Positions 25,218-36,166 of a stretch of 64,000 nt of DNA are shown here, piece after piece; within the stretch, counting starts at the first letter, position 1; the number at the start of each line of letters is the position of its first letter. The notes below the pieces were generated by a model. The model did no database searches. It saw only the letters and a program-made list of their open reading frames with translations, and was not told the DNA's origin. A program made the translations under genes and the position numbers. Source of the stretch: Mercenaria mercenaria (lineage: Eukaryota; Mollusca; Bivalvia; Venerida; Veneridae); assembly GCF_021730395.1 (NCBI RefSeq), contig NC_069377.1:37898501-37962500 (forward strand), given 5' to 3'.

Positions 25218-25572
25218 TAAGCTGAATAGGATATATGAACTGATGTACATATATATGTAACGTAAATAGCACCCTGTGTAAATAAGTCCGGTGGTGGTAT
25301 TACAAAGTAAATGAATATTATGATAGTTTATTGCTAACCACGTCTTTGACGGTTCTTCCAGAAGGGAAGTCTTGATAACAACAGCACCACCAACAACAAT
25401 AGCGCATGTAGTTTGATGGGTCAATGGATATACTCGTCTAACGATAGAGATGTCAGCATGATTTACTTTGCCTTATTAAGAACCATTGCCTCGTACCGAA
25501 TATCACTACCTAGATAACGGATCGTTCCAAAATTAAAAGCACATGTAAAAAATCGCTCGCTACATCACCGAA
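25218..25572. other. LINE 3' flank
   Basis: Non-coding; perhaps includes the LINE 3' UTR. I see no poly-A, microsatellite tail or target duplication that would fix the element's end. Confidence 0.4.
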
Positions 25573-26276
25573 CTATAGGTAGCGCACAGTATTATGACGT
25601 TTAGAAGTGAAAACAAATCAGTAACATAAAATTAAGTCAAAACACAAAGTTTACGATTTAGTCAGTGATTCCTCGTTGGTCAAGCGGTTACGGTATTTCT
25701 ATTATAACTTTTCGTCGGGAGAAGTTTGATTCCCATCTTTTTTCAGATTGCATTACATACCTTGTGTAAGTTTGTTTATCTATGATTTGTAAGTTTTTTG
25801 TTTAGTTTTTTATTTTCGTATACAATTGGAAGTATCTATAAATAAATAAAAAAACCCCTAAAATCATGGCCAGGCAATGCTTATGTTAATGTGTAAGATT
25901 GTTATAAAACTAACCCGTACAGGTTTGAAGATATTACAGGAAAGATTAAAAAGCATGAGATCATATTAATTAAAGGTGGAGTATATTCAGACATAATTAC
26001 GTGCCAGTTGTGACATATAATTTTTGTGAACATGTTAGAACTAGATTTACTAACTCGTTGTGTCTTCATTGAATTGTAGTGAAGAAAAAAAAATAACGGC
26101 AAATTTTAAGGGTCTAGGAATCGAACTCACAACGAACAAGTATAATACGAATGCCGTAACCGCACTAGGCCTACGAGAAATCACTGACTGCATTGCTAAC
26201 GTGCTAAGTGTACTGACTTAATTTTATTTTTTTTTATTTCAAAACGTCACAACAGTGTGCGATACATACACGTGTG
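25573..26276. mobile_element. Inverted pair of tRNA-like arms around a 360-bp spacer
   Basis: The left arm (about 25575-25745) and the complement of the right arm (about 26106-26276) share GTAGCGCAC.GT, TGACGTTT, ATAAAATTAAGTCA and GTCAGTGATT.CTCGT. Each arm then has an A-box-like TGGTCAAGCGGTTACGG (right arm: GGCCTAGTGCGGTTACGG) and a B-box-like GTTTGATTCCC (right arm: GTTCGATTCCT). So each arm looks like a SINE-type tRNA head plus leader, placed in opposite orientation. Either two SINE copies or one fold-back element. Confidence 0.6.
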
Positions 26277-26776
26277 CGCTCTTTTGAAAACCTCTTGATG
26301 TTTTCCGTCGGGAATACCGTTTTTTTATGAACCGGGAAACCCTTATCAGAAATTGTAGACGAATGTTTTTATTTTAAATATATTAGGAAAACATGAATTT
26401 TCGACAGCATTCGCTGGAAAAATACACTGTAAGAACATCGGGTATACAGCATACAGGTGAATAAACCAAACGATTGATTTTTTAAAAATCTGACACCACT
26501 ATGTGTGGGTTAGTCGCTTGAAGATAAATAAACTGTCAATAATTATAGATGTTTACTAAGGCTAAAGATCGACTTGCTAGCAGCTGCCTGTTACTGCATG
26601 GCATTTGATTATAAGTACAGATCTGCGTACAAATTTAATTCATATATTTAGTACACATTAATTGATGAAGATAAGTATCTAAGATAAAATAAAATGATGA
26701 AAGAATGGACAAAAGATATCATATCTTTTTTCTTCTCTAAGCAACAGAAATGATAAAAAAATACTCAAATACGTAC
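26277..26776. other. Intronic stretch, nothing recognised
   Basis: Plain AT-rich sequence between the inverted pair and exon c. Confidence 0.4.
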
Positions 26777-26864
26777 ATGGTAACACTCTACTTCCACTTT
26801 CTGAGAACATTTCATTCCTATACTTTCAAATGTGCCGGTGACATTTTGGTAGGTATCAAGGTAT
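26777..26864 (-). CDS. Exon: fibrinogen-like region, part c
   Basis: Phase 2 to phase 0 (acceptor AATCTACAG, donor GTACGT). YQNVTGTFESIGMKCSQKVE and then VECYH correspond to the 'L-x-x-L-x-x-x-S-x-x-C-x-Q-x-x-x-x-x-C' strand of contactin-associated proteins. Confidence 0.75.
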
Positions 26865-27296
26865 CTGTAGATTAAATGGATAACATTTGTAATGCAAACA
26901 ACTAACAAAACAAATATAACAGCAAAACGTGTAGGCAAGCACCTTAATGCGTGTTCATGGACTAAGGTAATTATCATTAATCTGTACGTATTTGTATTTT
27001 TACAGAAAAAGAAAGGTTCCGTACTTACAACTGTGCACTCTCTCGTTATAGAACTAATAAAACAAAGAAAGGCCGATCTCGCAAATAAGCAAGTGACAAA
27101 GATTACACATGCATGATCAGAAATAATCAAAGGTTGGCGGACCAAGGAAGGCGGGTACATTCAAACAAGCCAGAAAGTACTGCTGCGTAAACGTATTAAT
27201 ATAACCCCGTAGTATTTGGGAATAAGTGACACACTTGGACAACTTTCTAGGAATAAAACTGACACAGTGACACAATATAATAATGATCAATTGGCT

Positions 27297-27298
<2 letters not shown>

Positions 27299-27343
<45 letters not shown>

Positions 27344-27367
27344 ATATTTATATATATATATATATAT

Positions 27368-27401
<34 letters not shown>
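27299..27401. repeat. (AT)n microsatellite
   Basis: About 100 bp of nearly pure alternating A and T in three blocks with short TTAT or ATAATA interruptions. Confidence 0.9.
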
Positions 27402-27404
<3 letters not shown>

Positions 27405-29902
27405 ATAATCAATTGGCTAACCTGTGTTGATCACTAACTTTGAACCCAGAAAACGTTGTTTGTACAATCGATATAGTTTTTACAGATACAGGTTATGAGA
27501 GACGTTACTATCAAGCAATCAAGGGCTTTATTTTCCTATTTCGCACTAAAATTGCTTCTTGCAGACAGTAGATGGAATATTTATCCCAAACATTTTATAT
27601 AACATTTCATGATAACAAGCGGTGTCAAAAGACATAAAATCAAATTATATAAATCCGAACAAATGGAAAAAAAGTACAATTTCAAATAAACTCTGAAGAT
27701 CGACATATTCTTGATGATTATTATGATTATTGGCTAAACTTTAAACACATCTTGTGTTTAAATACTGTAGAAATGATAAAATATATACATTCAGCGTTTT
27801 TACAACTTGAGCATAAAGTTGGATATTCCATTTATTTCAGGAAATCAAAACAAAACAGCTTTAACTGGCCTCAATACATATCAGTTATCATATTGATATA
27901 TAGAGATAATATTAGGTTACTGTCTTACTGTCGTAAAAAGCCGCCCCGACTTCGTCTCAGTCTTATTAAATTTTTTGTCCTCCGGGATCATTGATTTCAA
28001 TTCATTTAGATTTGAAGATTGAATACTTCTTAAGCAGGTGCTAGGGGGCCTGGGCAGTATTGCATTTTCCATTACTGCTCATGAACAGACTCAACCAAAC
28101 AGAGTCTGCAATTTTCACTTAGTAAATTTAAATTGATAAGACAGTAACTTGATATTCTACTTATCTTACCTTCTAAAATCATGGTTTGATTAAAATTCAA
28201 AATTCATCAGCAACTAGATCCGAGTCTGCCTTGCATAGAAATATAAAAATTAACACGCCCTCATAATTACACCACATGCTGCATTCAACACGTCTTTAAA
28301 ACCCCTAATATTTTCATATAAAAGTGGAAAACAAATGGTAACCTTCTTTTTTGTACCCGACCTCTCTGTTTTGCTAAACATAAATAAATAGTTTTAATTT
28401 GCTGCCAAGTGAAGTTTTATCCGAAGTCCAGTTCTGAGCCGGATACCCATTTTCACCAACCAAACGTTCGACCTGCCACATACACACGCCATAATTAAAT
28501 TTGATAGGAAAAAATAGGCAACCGTTTCTACGATGATTTTATTTAATAACATTCCATTTCAGATGATTTAAGCGCAGACAGCTAAATCCTGAACAAAAGC
28601 TACAGATGAATTAATAACTTTCCGTTTCTCCGAGCGTTTCCGTTAAAAAAAACTTTTTGAGGTATTTGCAAATACGGTATGTACAATACATTAGTGACAT
28701 AGTCTCACGTACCTAATAAAAGCGCGCTTATAAAAAAACAATTGCATTGAAAATTCAAAAACGTAGGACGAAATGACTATTTCTTGAAATCGTCAAGGGA
28801 TGCGAAATGAATAAAATGGGCACTAGTTCAATGAGGGACAAGTTGACTAAAGAACGAGTTGCCTGTAAATAGTTTACGGGAGATCATTCCGTATCAGAGT
28901 TGCACAGTTTGCAGGTTTGTAGTCGAGCTCTGCCGCAGTTTCACTACCGAGGGGATTCAGGTTTATGAGAAAGGTCTTGCAACGGTTTATACTGTTTAAC
29001 AATACAGCTCGGAGTACCTGCTCATCCCTTAAGAAACATTATAACCTATTCCATTCATAAACCTTTTGAATGTTTTATCCACCGATAAAAATATACAGTT
29101 AATCAGATGTTAAATGACCTTCACCCTAGACACTTACTGGATGTAAAGGTGATATCAATGCCGGCCTACGGCCGAAAAAAATATCATGTTTCCATTATTC
29201 CATTATCGGCATCAATTATTCCGTTTGGTTCAACATTAAATTGACAAAATAAGACTAGTAAATCTACGGGAGGACGCCCTGGGCACAATTAAATATAACT
29301 CTGTATGGGAGACACGGCCGTTGAAATCTTGTTTTAAGTTAAATCATCGTAAAACAAAGGAATTGAAATATTTTTTAATCAGCAGTTTGTTGTAGGATCA
29401 TTTAATCTACGTGCAAGTCAAGGATTTAACAGGAAACGGGATGAAAACCGTAGTTTAAAGACATTGCTGACATCGTAAAATCTAATGATAAAGGATGAAA
29501 TAGAAACTTTTTTATCTAAACCGGTTCATAACCTGTATAAATGAGCTTTTGTGTTTTGTAATTCAGTCAAATTTAATTACTGATGTAAATCAATTATATA
29601 AACGAAACATGATAACCACACAAATGATAGCAAGATTCAAGTCTGCTTTGTAAGTAGATTTATTACTTTACAAAACGTTTCGATTGTAGCACAGAAGTGA
29701 AGGTTAGTCGGCTTCGCTCTCGCCTAATATGAATATCCTCGACAGCGTTTATCCCGTATTATGTCATCATCAAGCAGTGTAACTAACAAAAGTTTGCATA
29801 TTTAGATACATATGAATAACTCTATACTTTAAACATTTCTCTGCTTAAACTAAAACAATCATAAAAATCATAAAGAAAAGATAAATATAATTTGTTTAAA
29901 AC
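27402..29902. other. Intronic stretch between exons c and b
   Basis: No exon recognised. Holds one copy of the GTGCTAGGGGGCCTGG repeat with a CAGACTC/GAGTCTG stem (about 28038-28110). The plus-strand 80-codon ORF at 27752 shows no family signature. Confidence 0.45.
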
Positions 29903-30041
29903 CTTTTGAATGTGGAAACATATGGAATATGGTATATTCCTCTGGCTCTATTATTTGGTACGGATGCTTCTTCTGTATGGTGAATAACGGTTGAAATGAT
30001 TCCCGCAATTTCGTCAAATTCACACTCGACTGATAAAAATG
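29903..30041 (-). CDS. Exon: fibrinogen-like region, part b
   Basis: Phase 1 to phase 2. FLSVECEFDEIAGIISTVIH occupies the place of 'F-x-V-Y-C-D-M ... G-W-T-V-I-x-H' in CNTNAP-type fibrinogen-like segments. The acceptor (TCTATTACAG) is strong; the donor (GTTTTA) is weak and was chosen because it gives the phase needed by the next exon. Confidence 0.68.
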
Positions 30042-30573
30042 CTGTAATAGACAGAAATAGTTAATAATCTGTAAAGGAACAGAATCGTTGTGTCACTGCC
30101 CGAATGGCCAAGCAAAATGCAACAACGACATAGATACAAGTGAAAGACTAATCCGAAAGTATTCAATAGCATTTAAGTTATGGCCACTCCGCAACTTCTA
30201 TTAAATACGTATAATACTTCCTTCCAAAAACAGAACAGGCAGATAAATATCAAATAAAGCCTTGCTCTGACGACTTTGTCTGTACAAAATTTATAGCGGG
30301 TTCGGTATCCTCACTTCACTTTAATTACTGTATATCTAAAGACAGATAAAGTATAAAATATACTAGTAGTCATTTTTTACGAATCAAATTTTGACTGCTT
30401 TCACGCAGGTCATGGGACAGTCTATGTATTTACGTTGAAACCTCTCTACATCACAAAACTAAAGAAGGGTATAATATCTTAGTATCTCTTCCTAAATTTC
30501 ACATTATTACAATATTTCACAAGACAACAATTATAATTTTATCTTTTAAATAGATTAAGGACTTCGTAATTAC

Positions 30574-30647
30574 TTCTATCAATCAATCCAACAGTCCTTC
30601 CTAGATCTATCTTGTATGTTCCAGATTGTCGAAACCCATCTCTGAAC
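30574..30647 (-). CDS. Exon: fibrinogen-like (CNTNAP-type) region, part a
   Basis: Phase 2 to phase 1 (acceptor CCTTTTAG, donor GTAATT). FRDGFRQSGTYKIDLG completes the C-x-E-W-x-x-x-G-x-x-x-S-G-x-Y-x-I-D signature that opens fibrinogen-like segments in neurexin-IV/contactin-associated proteins and fibrinogen-related proteins. Confidence 0.75.
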
Positions 30648-31299
30648 CTAAAAGGAATCACAAAAGGAAATTTCATTTTTTCAAACTTTAAGAGGTTTAA
30701 TGTGGCAAAGCGACGTATTGTTTCATAAATCCATATATAACATACATAAGTGGACTCAAATTTATATTAATCTGTAGGATATTTGACGAGAAGCGAAATG
30801 AAACTTAAATTAATCGAGCGATATACAAGTAACCTGACAAAGTGACGGAAATAAAAGCTTTTACAAGCATTAGGGAACCGTCTGTACCTATTTGGTCTAA
30901 ATTAATATAAGGGCTTTTTGTATTTTATTTAAATGAATATGTGGTATATATATATAGTATAAATACAGTGATATAAACAGAACCTTTTCATAAAATAAAC
31001 CGCCTGCGAGTATCAATTGTTTATGGTTTAACAAGTTCGGTCCACATTTTTCTGTGAAACAATTTCCATACTTTTATTTCACATGACACGATATATAAAC
31101 AATTGTTCATTATTCATTGGGTGTAAATCACACTCACCGTTCATCATGTTCCATATACTTATAGTATATCGTGAAATAATTACGTTGTCAAATGTATGTA
31201 TTATTCATTGTTAAAACACGGTTGTGACGTAATCCTTTGTTAGTTTTATCCATTATATAGGTTATTGTACCGATACCGCTCTATACACACGATTATTTT

Positions 31300-31396
31300 A
31301 CTATACCTGTCCATTATTAACCTGTAAGAGTCCATTCTTAAAATAATGGATACTTTAAGAATGGACAGGTACAGGTTAATAATGGACAGGTATAGT
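31300..31396. mobile_element. 97-bp palindrome, 27-bp perfect arms
   Basis: ACTATACCTGTCCATTATTA... at 31300-31326 is the exact complement of 31370-31396, with a second inner pair (TCCATTCTTAAA against TTTAAGAATGGA). Looks like a very short fold-back element or hairpin. Confidence 0.8.
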
Positions 31397-31542
31397 AACA
31401 ACCTTGTACGTTGAGAGGTGTGAATACATCAGTCTTTGAAATTCGAAAGTTTCGAAATATATTAAAACTGCAACGTGTTTTTTTTCAGAATTTGTAGCTG
31501 CAATAAAAAAACCCTTATGTGGAACGTATGATATTAAACCCA

Positions 31543-31644
31543 ATGTTTGTTTGTTTGTTTTAGGTTTAACGCCGTTTCTCAACAGTATTTTAGTCATGTA
31601 ACGGCGGGCAGTTAACCTAACCAGTGTTCCTGGATTCTGTACCA
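31543..31644 (-). mobile_element. SINE 3' fragment
   Basis: The 3' hundred bases, in minus orientation, of the SINE family seen complete at 21364-21654 (tail TGTTTGTTTGTTT, then TTTAACGCCGTTTCTCAAC and GGCGGGCAGTTAACCTAACC). It ends abruptly at GATTCTGTACCA, where an unrelated repeat follows. Confidence 0.75.
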
Positions 31645-31648
31645 TGTG

Positions 31649-31800
31649 TTCATACGGCGGTGCACATGGAACCTTCAATGATGCACAAAGTGCAATTCCT
31701 TGAAAAGCGAATAAAATAATGGTTGGGCTCTAAACGAGAAAACCGTGGGCAGAATTAAACTGGAAACCGCTCTACTTATTCTTTGAATAGTCCAGCTAAA
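31649..31800 (+). repeat. Dispersed repeat, also at 39087-39260
   Basis: CGGCGGTGCACATGGAACC and TTCAATGAT..AC, then AAACGAGAAAACCGTGGGCA; the same order is found at 39087-39260 (CGGCGGTGAACATGGAACC, AAACGAGAAAACAATGGGCA). Non-coding; the ORFs in it are overlapping on both strands. Confidence 0.7.
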
Positions 31801-32521
31801 ACACCTGGTTAATTTTTTTTGTCATAACTGACATTCAGAAATGTGCAATTTCACATTTCTACTACAAAGACAAACAAACAAAAAAAAAACACACTAAACA
31901 CGTCAAATTTCTTATCGTTTTACTGCATGTTTCGGTATTTCGGTATACAGGGAAATTTGGCCGCAATGATTTCAATTTAACAATACATTATTTTGTTTTT
32001 AATTTTCATAACTAGCAAACGTCTCATATAATACGTGTTATTGTCTTCTAATAAAATTGATAGAAAACAACGTAATTGCGAGATAAGAACGGTTGTTTTG
32101 TAATAATTATATAAAATACATATACATACATTTTAGAATGTCTTCACCTGGACCTGTCATCTATATAAAACTGCAAACTCAGCACGAACAAAGCGTGGAA
32201 AACTATTAATACATACATCATAAGGCCAAGCTAAATTTTACTTTTTGTAAAGATACTTCAAATCATATGTAAATATGACAAAATGTGATATGTTCGAAAC
32301 TGTCCTAAAATCAGCACTGCATATCATTAGTGTTAAAAAAATCTTTTCATTGCAATAAATATTTCATGCAATCTTATTTAAACTCTATTTGACTTGGTAT
32401 TTTTACTTAGCACAGAGACACAAATCAATGATTTGTCTTTGCCTCAAAGAGGACAATATTAGGGACATTATATAATATCACGACAATCTTGATTTATTCG
32501 AGAGGACCGTGTTTTAAGTCA

Positions 32522-32628
32522 GAGAAAAGCCTCAAACTATCCATTATGTGAAAGAATGGACAATCTCGGCGCGTTGCGCCTCGATTTGTCCATTCTTTCA
32601 CATAATGGACAGTTTTCGGCTTTTCTCC
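32522..32628. mobile_element. Short palindrome with 24-bp perfect arms
   Basis: TCCATTATGTGAAAGAATGG... at 32540-32563 is exactly complementary to 32586-32609, with imperfect extension outward (GAGAAAAGCC against GGCTTTTCTC) and an inner GGCGC/GCGCC. It abuts the minisatellite at 32637. Confidence 0.8.
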
Positions 32629-32636
32629 TTTACTTA

Positions 32637-33235
32637 AACATCGTGTAACAAATGTGGCGAAAGTGTACTTGTCGTGTAAAAACTATGTCTTACGTATACT
32701 TGTCCCTCATCGTGCAACAAATATGGCGTAAGTGTACCTGTTGCTCACCGTGTAACAGCTATGTCGTACGTGTATATTGGACGCAACTTGACCCCGATGG
32801 TTGACCTTTGTATTATAATACATAATAAGGCACAACCTATTGTTGAAAAGGAGTGTACGTAAAACACGAGCTGCACGAGAAAAAGGAAATAAAAATTTGC
32901 GTAAATATAAATGAGTGTATTGGAAAGTTTTAACTGATAAAATGTAAGTAAATATACTTTGATACTGCACTGTATACAAACTAATTCCATATAAATATAC
33001 ACGGCTACCCTAAGCACACTTGATTTCAACAATGAAATAATCGATATGAATAATCAGCCTAAGGTCAACCATCGCGGTCAAGTTGCGACTACTACTTGCC
33101 TTTCATCGTGTACTTAGGTCTAGTAACAACTATGGTGTAAATGTACTTTCGTGTAACAATTATCGCATACGAATGCTTGCCTCTCATAGTGTAACAAATA
33201 TAGCGTTCGTTTACTTACCAATTACTGTAAAACAC
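32637..33235 (+). repeat. Minisatellite, about 38-bp units, split by an insertion
   Basis: Degenerate units of the form CATCGTGTAACAAATATGGC followed by GTA-GTGTACTTGTC. Four units lie before 32781 and about three after 33088; the block 32782-33087 between them is a foreign insertion with inverted ends. Confidence 0.7.
32782..33087. mobile_element. 306-bp MITE-like element
   Basis: The ends are inverted repeats of about 25 bp: CGCAACTTGACCCCGATGG at the left and its complement with one mismatch (CGCAACTTGACCGCGATGG) at the right, continuing GTTGACCT. It interrupts the minisatellite, so its boundaries are clear. Target duplication not obvious. No transposase. Confidence 0.8.
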
Positions 33236-33323
33236 GTGCTAACAATCACTTCCCGAACTTAAGAAAGCCATTTCTAAGTCAATTTAACTTTATGAAACAA
33301 ATGTTGTTTTATCATACACTTAC

Positions 33324-33387
33324 CATTCCTCACAAGAACTTTTGATCATCACATGTTCACAATTAGCTTCGTCGTACCTCGACGCAC
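33324..33387 (-). CDS. Exon: end of LDLa module 4 and start of fibrinogen-like region
   Basis: 64 bp, phase 1 to phase 2, with a consensus GTAAGT donor. It continues QGASRYDEANC, giving the sixth LDLa cysteine, then SSCEEW (the Trp codon split), which is the C-x-E-W start of a fibrinogen-like region completed by the next exon. The module's D-x-S-D-E motif is degenerate (A-S-R-Y-D-E), so calcium binding may be weakened. Confidence 0.78.
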
Positions 33388-33732
33388 CTGAAATAAGTCC
33401 GAGCTTTCGATAAAAATTCATGAACAGCAAAACTCATCTTTGACGCCTTGTAGCAAAACTACGTATTTAAGTAAATGTAGCATTCTGCTAAATAAATTAT
33501 GATCAATTATCAAAACGATCTGAATGAAAACTTCGTGTCGTACAACCTTGTATATATTACTAGCTGCTAGCGTATCGTGCAAACTTACACCTATATGCTC
33601 TATCATCGTTTTAGATTTTAGATTTTTTAACATTATTTTCTGGTTTACAAAGGAGTAAGGGTCTGTGAAACTGCACATTACGTTTTGATTCAGATTAAAT
33701 TTTATTGATTCGATAAATAAAGGTGACAATAC

Positions 33733-33828
33733 CTTGACAGTCGACAAAACCGTCACACATTTTACTCAGCGGGATGCATGTATTTTCTCCGGGACAAGTG
33801 AACATTGTTCCACCCTTTGGGCAACGAA
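33733..33828 (-). CDS. Exon: LDLa module 4, first part
   Basis: Phase 1 on both sides. RCPKGGTMFTC, NTCIP and MCDGFVDCQ give cysteines 1 to 5 of an LDLa module. Unlike modules 2 and 3 this one is split by an intron; the end of the module is on the next exon. Confidence 0.8.
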
Positions 33829-34045
33829 CTTAAATAAAAAACTGTTAACGATAAAGAAGACTTAAAATTGTCATATATATTATATATGCCTAACCTTTTA
33901 GAGCTTTTTATTTAAAACATCCAGCAACAAAACACACTTTGGGGCATTTAAAAACAGAAATTAACCAAAAGCAACACTAAAGGTTATCAACATTATTCAA
34001 AATATAATTAACATGTTAGGCAAATTGCAATACTTTATCATTTAC

Positions 34046-34168
34046 CACTTTCACAGTCGCGCTCATCCGACTTGTCCAAACAATCAAATTTTATGTCGCA
34101 TCTGTCATACTTGGGCACACATTGTCCGTTTTCACAACGAAATTCATGGTTTTTGCAATCTGGCCAAA
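34046..34168 (-). CDS. Exon: LDLa module 3
   Basis: Phase 1 on both sides (acceptor TTGCAG, donor GTAAAT). DCKNHEFRCENGQCVP and RCDIKFDC, then DKSDERDC: a complete six-cysteine LDLa with the calcium-binding acidic residues. Confidence 0.88.
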
Positions 34169-34646
34169 CTGCAATGTATAAAAACTAATTGCACGTTTAC
34201 ACAGGTTATTACTGTCTACTTAGCAAACAAATACCTACATTAATAATCGAAGCTACATTAGGACACTCTTTCAATAACATAAACCTACACTTTGAGCTGT
34301 TGACATCTCTATTTAGAACAGGCTTTACACATTTCCAGAATAATATGTATCAACTGATAAAGACTTAATTCGTGTTGAGTTCATGGCCCAACAAACAGAT
34401 ATGTAGACCTAAATATATTTGCGTAATGTTTATTTCACGATAGTCGCGATGACAAGAATTCGCGATTCGCAGTTGATAACAATACTAGATATAATGCAGC
34501 AAACTACTGATGAGAACATTAAATTCACATCTCATTCTGTTCCCCAATATAAGCGGAAATAACACCAGTGCGGACATTATCTAATCTACAGTAAATTCTA
34601 GGTTTCTTTGTTATTCATAATAAATTAATTAATTAACTGTTCATAC

Positions 34647-34775
34647 CGCAGGAACGTTCGTCCGATGCATCATCACAGTCTTGGATGTAATCACAATATC
34701 TACTGATTGGTATGCATTGTTTATTTTCACACTGAAACTCCTGTACCTTGCATCCGGAACTGGAACTGAGTAATT
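34647..34775 (-). CDS. Exon: LDLa module 2
   Basis: Phase 1 on both sides (acceptor TTTTCAG, donor GTATGA). All six cysteines are present: GCKVQEFQC, KQCIP, RYCDYIQDC and SDERSC. The D-A-S-D-E calcium site is intact. Single-exon LDLa modules with 1-1 phase are typical of LDL-receptor-type genes. Confidence 0.88.
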
Positions 34776-34885
34776 CTGAAAAAGGAGTCTTTGCAGGTAC
34801 AGTGCCACAATCAGTTTTGGTGTTTAATATCAATTATTTGACCCTCAAAACGAAAATGAACTTCTAAACAGCTTTAACCTTTAGC

Positions 34886-35065
34886 CTGCTGGCGGCAAGT
34901 GATTCTGCCTTTGCGACCAATGCAGATCAAGATCAGCCTGCACATCCGTGCTGTCTGATCATGGTCTGCACTGTTCGCTACTCAGTCAGTAAATGTTCAG
35001 TGAACACCCCTTTTATAAACAAGTGGCACTGCCAAGATTGCACGATGGACCAATCCATTTTAGAA
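34886..35065 (+). repeat. Dispersed bivalve-type repeat (CCTGCTGGCGGCAAGTGATT)
   Basis: The sequence GCCTGCTGGCGGCAAGTGAT ... CAGCCTGCACATCCGTGCTG ... TTTAGAAATTTAGCAGGG is a repeat I recognise from bivalve genomic sequence; part of it (CAGCCTGC.CATCCG.GC.GTCTG.TC) is related to the arms of the fold-back element at 40723-40959. Confidence 0.6.
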
Positions 35066-35094
35066 ATTTAGCAGGGTAAGGTCTGATAAAGTCA

Positions 35095-35434
35095 TCTACA
35101 TACCTTCATTTCAAAGTACATTCAACTGCATCTATAAATTAATTACAAATCTACCTTTTAATGCTTACTTAAAATAGTTAATAGCATCAGATCACTCGTA
35201 TACTCATTTATAGGCATCTATTTAACGTTCATACTTGTCTTTAACGCATTTTAGTGGTTCTCATGCCTACCTTTCAACGTATCTTTAACGCTATCAATCA
35301 AATCTTACAAATATCTACCTTTCAATCAATGAATATCTAGTGGCATCTCTATAAACTAATCGACATACTTCTATTTCAAGGCAATTCAATGGAATCTATT
35401 AACTAATTTAATACCTTTATTTCAAGTATATTTG
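35095..35434 (+). repeat. Minisatellite, left part (about 60-80-bp units)
   Basis: Repeating 'TTTAATGGCATCTATAAACT' and 'ACCTTTATTTCAAGG'-like blocks. The same units resume at about 37675-37800, on the other side of the Penelope-like element, so the array was split by that insertion. Confidence 0.65.
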
Positions 35435-35598
35435 TCATAGCCATAACTAGTAAGTATAAGTAATATAATTATCTAGTTATGGGAATGGTTACGTCTATCA
35501 AATAACACTGTTGTTAAAGAACTGTACTATTGTAAGCCAGTTGTGGCATTTAGACGTCCTGGAAATCTTAGAAATACATTAGTATTAATAATTAGTTA

Positions 35599-36024
35599 TT
35601 GAAATATTTGTCTACTAATACATATACACATTTCAGGTCTAGTAAATGTAAAAGCCCAATATGTAAACATTGTTTAACAATTTGTGAAAGCGGCAGTTTT
35701 AGTAGTTTGCAACACTGTACTAACTACAAACTGAAACATACTGTAGACTGTACTAGAAACAATGTTATATATTCAGTAACATGTAGAAAATGTTATATAC
35801 AGTATATTTGTGAAACTAACCAGCCAGCTTCTCGCCGTATGAATAGCCATAGATTTGGCAACAAAATTGTTGTTGATTCAACTAATGTAGCTATTCAGTT
35901 CAGTAGTACTGGTCACAGAATTTCTGATTTTATTTTTATACCTATTTACTGTTGGAATGTTTTTGGATGCACAAGTACTATATATCCACAGGGCCTCAAT
36001 TCAAAGAGGATGTATAATATATAG
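35599..36024 (+). pseudogene. GIY-YIG endonuclease domain of a Penelope-like element
   Basis: 141 codons. CKSPICKHC near residue 18 is the zinc-like C-x4-C-x2-C linker, then IYSVTCRKCYIQYICET (GIY ... YIG region), RRMNSHR with the catalytic Arg, and FSSTGHRISDF. The C-terminus TIYPQGLNSKR matches the end of such proteins. The preceding reverse transcriptase is missing, so this is a truncated copy. Confidence 0.78.
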
Positions 36025-36166
36025 TTACTCATTTGGCATTATTGTATTATTTCATTTGAGCTGTGTCATGTATATGTTACAAGCTTTTCAGTTATCCCTG
36101 ATACTTTTATACTGTTTGCTTTCAATACCTTTCATGGCAGTCCTTATCAGAAGTATTACTGAATCT

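Noticed and set aside
26892-27116. Plus-strand 74-codon ORF
   Set aside because: Opposite strand beside exon c; no signature, shadow of AT-rich sequence.
32707-33032. Minus-strand ORFs of 90-95 codons
   Set aside because: They straddle the border of a MITE and a minisatellite.
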